Positions 1-7,326 of a DNA stretch of 21,931 nucleotides are shown here, piece by piece. The DNA is from a virus, in IMG/VR virus record IMGVR_UViG_3300023237_000087, positions 1 through 21,931 of that record. One strand, 5' to 3'. Made by a program: the position numbers and the translations under genes. The first letter of the stretch is position 1. The number at the start of each line of letters is the position of its first letter. Under the pieces are notes generated by a model that saw only the letters and a program-made list of their open reading frames with translations, made no database searches and was not told the DNA's origin.

Positions 1-63
1 TAATTTATGCATCCACCATTTCCAAGGTTTATTGTGTTCTTTACTCACTTTACTCCAAGCCAT
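1..63 (-). CDS. Start of an unknown gene, cut by the window edge
   Basis: Only the first 21 codons are inside the window, beginning at an ATG at 63-61. The visible protein starts MAWSKVSKEHNKPWKWW and is rich in Trp and Lys. It is the first gene after the terminator that closes the SSB-like gene, on the same strand. I do not recognise it. The open frame is short enough that chance cannot be excluded, but its position after a terminator and an AT-rich leader fits a real gene start. Confidence 0.45.
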   Translation of the reverse strand, partial: MAWSKVSKEHNKPWKWWMHKL

Positions 64-113
64 AATTTTATATTTTAGTTTTATTAATCCGTACTAATAG
101 TTTTTAATTAGTT

Positions 114-141
114 AAAAAAAAGGGGCTTTTACACCCCTTTA
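114..141 (-). terminator. Rho-independent terminator after the SSB-like gene
   Basis: On the minus strand a GC-rich hairpin (AAGGGG pairing with CCCCTT, loop of about eight bases) is followed by an unbroken run of eight T. It begins only a few bases after the stop codon of the SSB-like gene and ends the recombination operon. Confidence 0.85.
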
Positions 142-144
142 AAT

Positions 145-456
145 TTAGAAAGGTAAATCATCTTCGTTAATTTTTGCTTTAGGGCCTCCTTGCGCTTTTG
201 TTGCGCTTTCATTATTAGGCTTCCATGTATCAACAATAAGGCTTACGCCTCCGATTTTTGTGCGCCATATTCCAAACTTTAATTGATTGGCCCCGTTGTA
301 TTGGGTATAATGATTTTTTGCCTCTGGCGAATCTAAAAATGCTTTTAATTCGTCTATGGAAACAACCCCGCTTGAAATTAATGTTTCCGGCTGCTTTTCG
401 TTTTTTGGAAATGTTCTAATTCCATTTAAAAAAATAGTACTTTTTTCTTCTGCCAT
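145..456 (-). CDS. Phage SSB-like protein (103 aa) with an acidic DDLPF tail
   Basis: The protein is 103 aa. It has a compact N-terminal part with alternating hydrophobic residues, compatible with a small OB fold, then a Gly/Lys/Asn-rich linker (about residues 80-97), and ends in NEDDLPF. An acidic tail ending in a hydrophobic-Pro-Phe tip (DDIPF or DDLPF) is the hallmark of bacterial and phage single-stranded DNA-binding proteins, where it docks partner proteins. The context supports this: the gene is the last of an operon with a Sak3-type annealing protein, two bases after the upstream small gene. The N-terminal half shows no motif I can name, so the SSB call rests on tail and context. It would coat ssDNA in the cytoplasm during phage replication or recombination. 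Confidence 0.7.
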   Translation of the reverse strand: MAEEKSTIFLNGIRTFPKNEKQPETLISSGVVSIDELKAFLDSPEAKNHYTQYNGANQLKFGIWRTKIGGVSLIVDTWKPNNESATKAQGGPKAKINEDDLPF

Positions 457-458
457 AA

Positions 459-599
459 TTATTTTAATTTAATTTGATTATCGTTTATTTTTTGTAATAC
501 TTCGCATATTGCCTCAGACGAACCGGTTATTGTTATAGAGGCTTGCGTAACGCTTTCATATATAACCTCCAAGTGGTCTATTGTTGTGGTTTGGCTCAT
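459..599 (-). CDS. Small protein of unknown function (46 aa) in the recombination operon
   Basis: The frame encodes 46 aa beginning MSQTTTIDHLEVIYES and ending in QIKLK. Its ATG overlaps the TGA of the Sak3-like gene in the typical ATGA arrangement of translationally coupled genes, and its stop lies two bases before the ATG of the SSB-like gene. This tight packing is the main evidence that it is real. I do not recognise a family. The second half (SITITGSSEAICEVLQKI) could form a strand followed by a helix, but no motif supports a function. Its place between the annealing protein and the SSB suggests a role in DNA recombination or replication, which is inference only. Confidence 0.65.
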   Translation of the reverse strand: MSQTTTIDHLEVIYESVTQASITITGSSEAICEVLQKINDNQIKLK

Positions 600-1249
600 A
601 ATGAAAACGCGGTATTTAATTGATTTTTGTATTCTTTTTTCATTCTAAATGATTTAATTACGTTTTCAGCTTGTTTGGCGTTACCTTTTAAAGCCGCAGT
701 CAATTCATTTTCTTTAAGCCATGGCCGGGTATCTTCTTCGTATTTTTTTTGAGGCTTTTTTATAGCCTTTATTTCACTTGAATCCGAACCCTCTGGTAAA
801 TCTTCACCGGCATATATGTAATGGCCCAAACCAAACATTGCAAAGTTCTTTACTAAGCATCGCATAATCGTTTTATTGACATCAAACATTGAAGCCGCTT
901 CAACTTCTTTTTGAACATCTGGCGCACCATTCCAACCTTTAACCATATAATTATAAGGCAATGCCTTCATGGCTTTATTAGCGCCATTCATAACGGGCAG
1001 CCACATTTCCAAAGTTTCGCCTTCAATAGTTACTGAAGTGCTGCATAAATAGCCTAAAATCGGATCTTCAATATATGGCTTGTTTGTTAATGGGTCTTTG
1101 TACACTTTATATGACGCGTTTGGATATGCTTTTTTAACCTCGGCCCACGCCCACGCCCATGACAAATAATTTAAGCCTTGCTTTTGCTCTACTTTGTCAT
1201 TTACGTTAATGGCAGATAGCGTTTCAAATACTGATTTTGTTTCATTCAT
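596..1249 (-). CDS. Sak3-like single-strand annealing protein (DUF1071 family)
   Basis: This 217-aa protein carries the signature YLSWAWAWAEVKKAYPNA at residues 28-45, followed by SYKVYKDP, which I recognise as the start of the DUF1071 domain. A second conserved block lies at about residues 120-152 (SMFDVNKTIMRCLVKNFAMFGLGHYIYAGEDLP). DUF1071 proteins were grouped with the Sak3 class of phage recombinases, which anneal complementary single strands during recombination and replication restart. The C-terminus (about 160-217) is Lys-rich and variable. The gene follows a small HTH-like gene by 19 bases and overlaps the next small gene by four, so it sits in an operon with an SSB-like protein, the usual partner of such annealers. 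It is likely an early gene with its own promoter. Confidence 0.88.
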   Translation of the reverse strand: MNETKSVFETLSAINVNDKVEQKQGLNYLSWAWAWAEVKKAYPNASYKVYKDPLTNKPYIEDPILGYLCSTSVTIEGETLEMWLPVMNGANKAMKALPYNYMVKGWNGAPDVQKEVEAASMFDVNKTIMRCLVKNFAMFGLGHYIYAGEDLPEGSDSSEIKAIKKPQKKYEEDTRPWLKENELTAALKGNAKQAENVIKSFRMKKEYKNQLNTAFSL

Positions 1250-1268
1250 AATATTTTGGTTTAAGTTG

Positions 1269-1436
1269 TTAAACAGTAATTTCTAATCCTAATTCCCTAA
1301 GTTTTTCAACATCTAAAATTGTTAATCGCTTAGGATCGTCTAATTTGCTTTTTAAAGTAGGCATAGTAACACCTAAATGTTTGCAAATATCCCTTTTTAA
1401 TAATTTTTTGAATTTAATTTGATCTTTTAAAGTCAT
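1269..1436 (-). CDS. Small helix-turn-helix-like protein (55 aa), possible regulator
   Basis: This 55-aa protein starts MTLKDQIKFKKLLKRDIC. The segment KRDICKHLGVTMPTLKSKLDD (about residues 14-34) has the shape of a helix-turn-helix: a helix, a turn at the Gly, and a recognition-like helix with the small residues in place. It continues with a final LxxLGLEI helix typical of compact phage HTH proteins. It is the first gene of the recombination operon, has a promoter-like box 18 bases upstream, and is followed by the Sak3-like gene after 19 bases. It is plausibly a DNA-binding regulator of the operon, or an accessory replication factor. The family cannot be named from the sequence alone. Confidence 0.7.
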   Translation of the reverse strand: MTLKDQIKFKKLLKRDICKHLGVTMPTLKSKLDDPKRLTILDVEKLRELGLEITV

Positions 1437-1453
1437 GTTATATATATTTTATA

Positions 1454-1461
1454 CAAAAATA
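1454..1461 (-). promoter_or_regulatory. Putative Bacteroidota -7 box of the recombination operon
   Basis: The minus strand reads TATTTTTG, an exact match to the Bacteroidota -7 consensus TAnnTTTG, 18 bases before the ATG of the HTH-like gene and downstream of the terminator that closes the tail operon. The surrounding DNA is so AT-rich that a chance match is possible. I see no convincing -33 TTTG. Confidence 0.5.
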
Positions 1462-1504
1462 AAAAATTATTTTTAATATAAGCTATATTTTTAAAGTATT
1501 TTTT

Positions 1505-1546
1505 AAAAAAAAAGATGGGCAGCAACTTAAAAAGCTACCACCCATC
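1505..1546 (-). terminator. Strong terminator at the end of the tail operon
   Basis: On the minus strand a 13-bp stem (outer GATGGG/CCCATC, inner part using G-T wobbles), with a seven-base loop TTTTTAA, is followed by a run of nine T. It lies 36 bases after the stop codon of the 1250-aa tail protein and separates the late tail genes from the recombination operon. Confidence 0.85.
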
Positions 1547-1581
1547 AGGCAAACAAAAAAGGAATCTTAATTAATTATACA

Positions 1582-4500
1582 CTAAGGGCAGAAAGTAAAT
1601 CCGGTATCAATAATAAATCCTGCGTTAGGCGTTTCTACTGTTGTTTCACCTTGTACCGTATAAAATTCTGATCCAACTCTAACTCTATCGTGAATAAAAA
1701 GCGTTATTTCGCTTGCCGTTTGTTGGCTTCTCCAATTTGTAGTTGTGTCAGAACATTTAGTCAATAAAATATATTTTATGCTATAATCAGGGCAAAAAGC
1801 CTGCCCGGTATTTGTTACTGTTCCAACATTATTTCCAGTTGTTGTTGTTCCGCTTACGGTATAAAAGATTGACCCAACTATAACTCTTTCGTTAATAGAA
1901 AGAGTTATTTGTGTAGTTTCTTGCTGTGTTCTCCAACCGGTGCTACTGTCTGAGCATTTTGTTAGGGAATAATAAACCGGCTCTGATGTTGGGCAACCCG
2001 TTTGGCCGGTATTGGTTACCGATCCAACACTACTTCCCGTTGTTGATGTTCCGGTTACTATATAGCTTTGAGCGCCAACCGTTACCCTATCGTTTGTATT
2101 AAGGCTTATTTGAGCGGTTGTTTGTTCGCTTCGCCAACCTCCCGTATTATCGCTACATCTTTCTAAAGTGTAGTAGAAAGGCGTTGGAGCAGAAGGGCAA
2201 CCAGTTTGTCCGGTATTTGTTACCGTTCCAACGCTTGTTCCGCTTGTTGTGGTTCCAGAAACCCTATAATCGTCACCAACGCCATTTTGAACCCTATCGT
2301 TATTAGATAGTGCAATTGCGCTTGTTTGTTGTTCTGTTCGCCAACCGGTGCTTCCATCTGAACATCTAATCAATGAATAATAGTTTAGCGTAGGAGTAGA
2401 AGGACAACCAGTTTGACCCGTTGTTGTAACATTTCCAACGCTTGTTCCCGTTGTTGTTACTCCAGTCACTATATAATTAACGGATCCAACCGCAACCCTA
2501 TCGTTGTTAGAAAGTGCAATTTGATTATTTTGTTGGGCGGTTCGCCAACCGGTGCTTCCATCTGAACATTTCTGTAAAGCATAAAATTCATTTGCCGGTG
2601 CGCTGCACTCGGTTACGCTTTGAACCTCACCCACTCCGCCACTAATAGTAAAGTAAAAAGCATTTACCATTAAATAGCTTCCATTTACTAAAGGACTTGT
2701 TGTGTTTGCCGTTGTATAAACAAGATCGCCAATTGTCGGATATGTTCCCGCTCCATCGTGATAGGCTGTAATGTCTGGCACTTGTTCGCATGGATTTGGA
2801 AACGCATTGTTAGACCTTTGAAAAGATGTCAATTCTACCGGAACCGGGCAACCAAATAAACCGGTATCGGTTATTGTTCCAACCGTTGAGCCAGTTACGC
2901 CTTGTCCTATAATAGTATAATTTACCAAACTTGAATCTTGAACCCTTCTGTTATTGCCAAGCGTTATCTCATTTGTGTATTGCGCCGATCTATACCCGGT
3001 ACTGCTATCGCTACATTTTTGTAATAAATAAAAGTTAAGACTAACAGTACATGTATCGTCTACATCAATTAAATTAGCATTAGGCGGTACGCTTGGCCTT
3101 GTGGTGGCGCAAAAGTCGTTGCCATCGCTATCAGCTTGTAGCGTAACCGTTTGAAAAGCCATGTCACAATCGTAATAAGAATAAGTGATTGAATTGTTTT
3201 GATCGTCATTTTGAACCCTATATGTCTTGCAATTAGTAATAAAAGGAATTGAGTAGCTTATTTGATTTGCCTTAAAATCAATAACCGCATCTATTAATTG
3301 GTTTCCTAAATGCGCCGAAAAATCATAAATATTTGATTTTACATTAAATTTTAAAGTGTCTATTACTAGCGGCAAAGTTTCAACTAAATTTACAAATTCA
3401 ATTTTTAACCTATTATGTAAAAAAATAGGTATTTCGTTGTTTAACTTCTTAATGCTTCCATCGTAGCGTTGTATTTTAACCCTATTGTCATTTATCCTTT
3501 GTTGTGCTGCCAAATCTTCTATGAAGCGATAGTTTATATCACTAGACCTTTTAAACATCGGCAAAACGCCTTTAAATTCATCACCAACCGGAGCCATGTA
3601 GCCCTTTAAGAATTGATTAAAAGTACTTCCCTGGTATATATCTTTGTATTCTAATTTATTAGTAAGTTTTTTTGTCGTTGTTTGAGTTGTTACCGTTTCT
3701 AAATCTTCGCCACTGAATATAAATTTTTCCGGCTCTGCCGTTGCGGTTTTGACATACAATAGATTTTTCCAATTAATTATGGAACCACCTAAATACATAG
3801 CTACATGAAAAGGCGAAGTTGTGGCGGGTTGCCCAAAATTTACAATAAAATTATGCGGCAAATATCCGCTTGTAACATCTGTAATATTATAGGCAATTTC
3901 TTTATTGTAAGTAAGCCATTCACCCCTTCCGGCGTAATTAAATTGATTTGTAAATTCGCTGCTTTGCCATTCGTTTGTTTGGTCATTAAAATAAAAATCT
4001 TCAAAATCGCTAGTTGGCTCACCTTCCGAATAACGTCTAAATGTTGCTAATAATTGATAAGGAACCGAATAAGAAGCTATTATTAATGGATAGCCTCCAT
4101 TTTCCATCTGAAGAACAAAAGAAAAATCAAAAACAGAATCCAAATAAGGCTTTGCCCCGGAATAAAATTCATTTTGTAAAACACGTACAAAAGCTGAATC
4201 CGTACCTATTATTTTAATTGATTGGCCCCTTATTCCGTTAGTAGAAAGTTCTACATTGTTAGGATCAATAAATGACCAATTTTCAAATCCATCTTCAAAA
4301 TTTCCGTTTGGAATAAAATTAATTTGCTCAGATAATAATACTTTGCTTTTTACCTCAATTACGCCGCCGCTAGTTTCTTTAATTAATGTTTCGCTTACGG
4401 GCAACCCTTCAGTTGGAATACTTATAAATGTATTTTTAATTATATTTTCAACGTAAACGCCTTCGCTATTGTACCTTCTATAATCTATATTTTCTAAAGA

Positions 4501-5334
4501 AGTTATGTCGGCATTATTAATAATGTAAAAATCTAAATCAGTTTGAAATATTCGGCAGTTAAAGCCGCTTAAAATTGAAAATAAAACCTCTGAACAATTG
4601 TATTTATAGGTGTTTTCATCTGTATAAGTACTTGTGTTAATTGTTAAATCTTCAAATACATTCGTAACCGCCGCCGCGTTTTCTTCTTTTAAATCTGTTT
4701 TAACATAAATATTGTACGTTAAACCCGTTTCTAATAGTACTTTATGTAAACACTCCCAAAGTGTCACCTCGTTGTTAGGTGTTAAAGGAAAATCAACTCC
4801 TTTAAGCAATCCCAAGCCATCAACCGCCTTAAAACTTACATTAAAGGGCGTTGAAGTAATGCTTTGTTCGTATGTATCTTGTATTAAATAGCCTTGCCAA
4901 AAGGCCCTATAATTGTCAGATGTAATACCTTGTTGCCAACCAACTGAATAATCGTTCCAATTTTCTGCAATTGTGTTCCAAACCTCGCTTTCATCGCCCC
5001 AATAGTCATTTGATAATTCCCAATTTTCTGTTTTATCTTCCCAAAAAGGAACGCGCGTTTCTGCATAATAAACTTTAACTAAAAATTCTCGTTCGTCAAA
5101 ATCGTAAAAATCTTCATAAACAACAAAATCCGTTTGAATTAAATTCACTTCGCAATTTGAAGCAATTAACGGGTCGTAAAAATCATTATTTTGCTCCCAT
5201 GACAAAACAACGGGGCTTCCGGTTCCAATTAAAGGAAAAACCGTATCTGAATAATCTTTTTTTAATATTTCTAAACGCCTTTTATTGCCTTGTGCATCTG
5301 AAAAATCTAAACGATATTTAACGCCGTATGCCAT
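1582..5334 (-). CDS. Tail tip or baseplate protein (1250 aa) with CBM-like domain and Cys repeats
   Basis: This 1250-aa protein directly follows the tape measure gene, the usual place of the distal-tail, tip or baseplate hub proteins in siphophages. The N-terminal part (about 1-330) is probably the structural part that attaches to the tail; it contains six tryptophans spaced exactly seven residues apart (W98 to W133). Residues about 340-531 begin NGNFEDGFENWSF and resemble the jelly-roll carbohydrate-binding modules found after such NGdFE...W starts. The C-terminal region from about residue 768 holds six repeats of roughly 62-68 aa (CSD..T.WR..Q......L...DRV, later a Gly/Thr-rich stretch, TG...CP), the first separated from the other five by about 85 aa. 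The repeats suggest an extended adhesive stalk. No hydrolase motif is evident. Function at the tail tip is inferred from position and domains. Confidence 0.75.
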   Translation of the reverse strand: MAYGVKYRLDFSDAQGNKRRLEILKKDYSDTVFPLIGTGSPVVLSWEQNNDFYDPLIASNCEVNLIQTDFVVYEDFYDFDEREFLVKVYYAETRVPFWEDKTENWELSNDYWGDESEVWNTIAENWNDYSVGWQQGITSDNYRAFWQGYLIQDTYEQSITSTPFNVSFKAVDGLGLLKGVDFPLTPNNEVTLWECLHKVLLETGLTYNIYVKTDLKEENAAAVTNVFEDLTINTSTYTDENTYKYNCSEVLFSILSGFNCRIFQTDLDFYIINNADITSLENIDYRRYNSEGVYVENIIKNTFISIPTEGLPVSETLIKETSGGVIEVKSKVLLSEQINFIPNGNFEDGFENWSFIDPNNVELSTNGIRGQSIKIIGTDSAFVRVLQNEFYSGAKPYLDSVFDFSFVLQMENGGYPLIIASYSVPYQLLATFRRYSEGEPTSDFEDFYFNDQTNEWQSSEFTNQFNYAGRGEWLTYNKEIAYNITDVTSGYLPHNFIVNFGQPATTSPFHVAMYLGGSIINWKNLLYVKTATAEPEKFIFSGEDLETVTTQTTTKKLTNKLEYKDIYQGSTFNQFLKGYMAPVGDEFKGVLPMFKRSSDINYRFIEDLAAQQRINDNRVKIQRYDGSIKKLNNEIPIFLHNRLKIEFVNLVETLPLVIDTLKFNVKSNIYDFSAHLGNQLIDAVIDFKANQISYSIPFITNCKTYRVQNDDQNNSITYSYYDCDMAFQTVTLQADSDGNDFCATTRPSVPPNANLIDVDDTCTVSLNFYLLQKCSDSSTGYRSAQYTNEITLGNNRRVQDSSLVNYTIIGQGVTGSTVGTITDTGLFGCPVPVELTSFQRSNNAFPNPCEQVPDITAYHDGAGTYPTIGDLVYTTANTTSPLVNGSYLMVNAFYFTISGGVGEVQSVTECSAPANEFYALQKCSDGSTGWRTAQQNNQIALSNNDRVAVGSVNYIVTGVTTTGTSVGNVTTTGQTGCPSTPTLNYYSLIRCSDGSTGWRTEQQTSAIALSNNDRVQNGVGDDYRVSGTTTSGTSVGTVTNTGQTGCPSAPTPFYYTLERCSDNTGGWRSEQTTAQISLNTNDRVTVGAQSYIVTGTSTTGSSVGSVTNTGQTGCPTSEPVYYSLTKCSDSSTGWRTQQETTQITLSINERVIVGSIFYTVSGTTTTGNNVGTVTNTGQAFCPDYSIKYILLTKCSDTTTNWRSQQTASEITLFIHDRVRVGSEFYTVQGETTVETPNAGFIIDTGFTFCP
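1585..3031 (-). repeat. Six coding repeats at the C-terminus of the tail tip protein
   Basis: Five consecutive units occupy about 1585-2587, with a period near 204 bp (68 codons). A sixth, more divergent unit lies at about 2846-3031, separated by a non-repeat stretch. Each unit starts near a CSD motif, has WR or YR some seven residues later, then DRV (RRV in the sixth unit, ERV in another), and ends with a TG...CP motif, giving two cysteines per unit. Inner units are most alike and the terminal unit at 1585-1770 is the most degenerate, as expected for tandem growth. Confidence 0.9.
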
Positions 5335-5337
5335 AAC

Positions 5338-7284
5338 TTACTTTATTCTCGATCTTGTTTTTTCTGCTTTTTGTAAAAGAACAACTAAATCTTGGCCGTT
5401 AATCCTAAATTCACCCGTTACGTTTACATTACTATTGCCGCCATTGCTACCTATAATATTCTTTAATTTATCCAAAGGCGCTATAACTTCAGGATTTGAT
5501 CTTGCACCGGGATATTCACCAACAAGACCCATTGTAGGCCCCGAAACAATACCGCCATCTGCAAAAGCTGAAAACCCTCCACTTTGAACCCTTGTAGCCA
5601 ATCCAGTTAATACGGTTCCTAAAGCTATCGCAGCTATTCCGGCAACCAATCCTACTCCGGGTATTGCAAAAGTTTTAGCCAAAGTAGAAGCCGCAACCGC
5701 CGCCGCTCCCATTTGTTGTAATAAACCTCCTAAAACGCCTAAAATTGCACCGGCTAAAGCCCCCATCATGTTTTTTCCTTCAACTATTGCACTAGCTAAT
5801 GCCATTCCCATAGTTTCTGCTATTTGCCCAAAATTTATTTCAAAAGCAACTTTTAAATTTTCTGTTCCTTTTTTTATCGTTTCAAAATACGATAGCGCTT
5901 GCGTTGTGCTTTCTTTAAGCGCGTTGGTGTCTATTCTTAATCCAAATTTATTGACATCAAAAAGACCCTTAAACAATTCATCGCGCTTGCGTTGTGCTTC
6001 CTCACCGTTTATTACTTCTACATTTTCAATTTCTAGTCTAGGCGTTATAACCGTTGCCGCTGATTTGCTTTTTTCAGGTGCATTTGGCATTAAAATAGTT
6101 TTGTAATCTAAGCCGTTTCCTCCCTTTTGACCAATAGCAGAGGCCGCTGCATTTGCCGTTGCCGCTGCATCTACAATCTTTTTGCTTTCTTCAATAGCCA
6201 ACCTTCCGGCAATAGACAAAGGAGCGGCTATACCGCTTAATGAGGTTTTTATTTGCTCCCAAGTGCTTAAACTAGGCGCAATTTTATTTGCAGCAACTAA
6301 AAAGGCAACACCCAAAGCCGTAACCGCTGCCGCTGCCGCAATAAATGGATTTGCCAATAAAGCGGTATTAACAGAAACAATTGCAACTCTCAAACCCGCC
6401 AAACCTTTAGCCATTAAACCAATAACAATAAGCAGAGGCCCAATGGCCGCAGCAATTCCAGCAATAACAACTATTGTTTTTTTTCCTTCTGGACTTAGAT
6501 TTTTGAAACCTTTTAAAATGCTGTTTAATTTAGTTACAACCTTAGTAAATAAAGGTAAAATTACCTCGCCAAATAACGCGCCCAATTCCTTCATGCTTTC
6601 TTGAAAAACTCGCATTTGGTTTGCGGCCCCATCTGAAGTTCTTGCAAAATCGCCAATTGCATTTTCAGATTTAGCCATTACAAAGGCGTAACGCAATTGT
6701 ACCTTCTCGGCTTGCGTAAAAGATTTTATGTTTTTTAATGTACCTTGTTCAAGTGCAAACTGCGCTAAATTGGCTTCGGTCATTACAATACCAAGGCGCT
6801 TTAAACTTTCGGTTTCGCCGGTAAACACGCCGTTAAGCGCGGTTGTAACTTCTTCAATGTTCATGTTCTTAAAAGAAGCTAAATCACCAGCCAATCCCAC
6901 TAAAGAAGTAGATAATTTTGCGGCTTCGGAAGTGCTAACGCCCATTGAAGTGGCCATATCGCCAAACAACGCTGCCATGTCTAGGGCCGTACCCTCGGCA
7001 ATACCAAAACTTTCTAAAGTTGTTTTAGCAAAATCTCGAACCTCATTAGAAGAACCTTTAAAAGCTACATCAACTTTATTAAGGCTTTCTTGAAAATCGG
7101 AAGCCATTTTAATTGCAGCGCCCCCGGCTAATATAATTGGAGCCGTTACAAAAAGGCTCATTGATTTGCCTATTTTAGTCGCTGAATCACCAAAAGATTT
7201 TAATTTCTTTTCAGCGGCGTTTAATGAAGCGCTTAATTTAGTAGCGTCACCGGTTAATATTACCTTTAATTCATTTGATGCCAT
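5338..7284 (-). CDS. Tail tape measure protein (648 aa)
   Basis: The start MASNELKVILTGDATKLSASLNAAEKKLKSFGDS is the characteristic N-terminus of phage tape measure proteins (minor tail protein, TP901 core type): a strand, then DxxxLxxxLxxAxxxLxxF. Ala-rich helices follow, with long hydrophobic segments near residues 270-335 and 490-570, expected for a protein that sets tail length and helps DNA pass the host membrane. It follows the chaperone genes and precedes the tip protein, the standard order. Using the general rule of about 0.15 nm of tail per residue, 648 aa would fit a tail near 100 nm; that is a rule-of-thumb inference. No lytic transglycosylase or peptidase motif is visible. A promoter-like box lies 19 bases upstream of the ATG. 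Confidence 0.92.
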   Translation of the reverse strand: MASNELKVILTGDATKLSASLNAAEKKLKSFGDSATKIGKSMSLFVTAPIILAGGAAIKMASDFQESLNKVDVAFKGSSNEVRDFAKTTLESFGIAEGTALDMAALFGDMATSMGVSTSEAAKLSTSLVGLAGDLASFKNMNIEEVTTALNGVFTGETESLKRLGIVMTEANLAQFALEQGTLKNIKSFTQAEKVQLRYAFVMAKSENAIGDFARTSDGAANQMRVFQESMKELGALFGEVILPLFTKVVTKLNSILKGFKNLSPEGKKTIVVIAGIAAAIGPLLIVIGLMAKGLAGLRVAIVSVNTALLANPFIAAAAAVTALGVAFLVAANKIAPSLSTWEQIKTSLSGIAAPLSIAGRLAIEESKKIVDAAATANAAASAIGQKGGNGLDYKTILMPNAPEKSKSAATVITPRLEIENVEVINGEEAQRKRDELFKGLFDVNKFGLRIDTNALKESTTQALSYFETIKKGTENLKVAFEINFGQIAETMGMALASAIVEGKNMMGALAGAILGVLGGLLQQMGAAAVAASTLAKTFAIPGVGLVAGIAAIALGTVLTGLATRVQSGGFSAFADGGIVSGPTMGLVGEYPGARSNPEVIAPLDKLKNIIGSNGGNSNVNVTGEFRINGQDLVVLLQKAEKTRSRIK

Positions 7285-7302
7285 ATCTAAAAATATATTT
7301 TA

Positions 7303-7310
7303 CAAAAATA
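7303..7310 (-). promoter_or_regulatory. Putative -7 box before the tape measure gene
   Basis: The minus strand reads TATTTTTG followed by TAAA, an exact TAnnTTTG match, 18 bases upstream of the tape measure ATG and in the short gap after the chaperone frame. It would give the tape measure and tip genes their own promoter. Local AT richness makes this a moderate call. Confidence 0.45.
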
Positions 7311-7326
7311 ACCAAAAAAACACAAT

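Noticed and set aside
1561-1581. Short A/T-rich gaps as attachment site core
   Set aside because: No integrase gene and no matching repeat elsewhere in the window; nothing supports an attachment site.
4884-5066. 60-aa second frame on the minus strand inside the tail tip gene
   Set aside because: It lies wholly within the 1250-aa gene in another frame, in the Trp-rich stretch, with no sign of separate translation.
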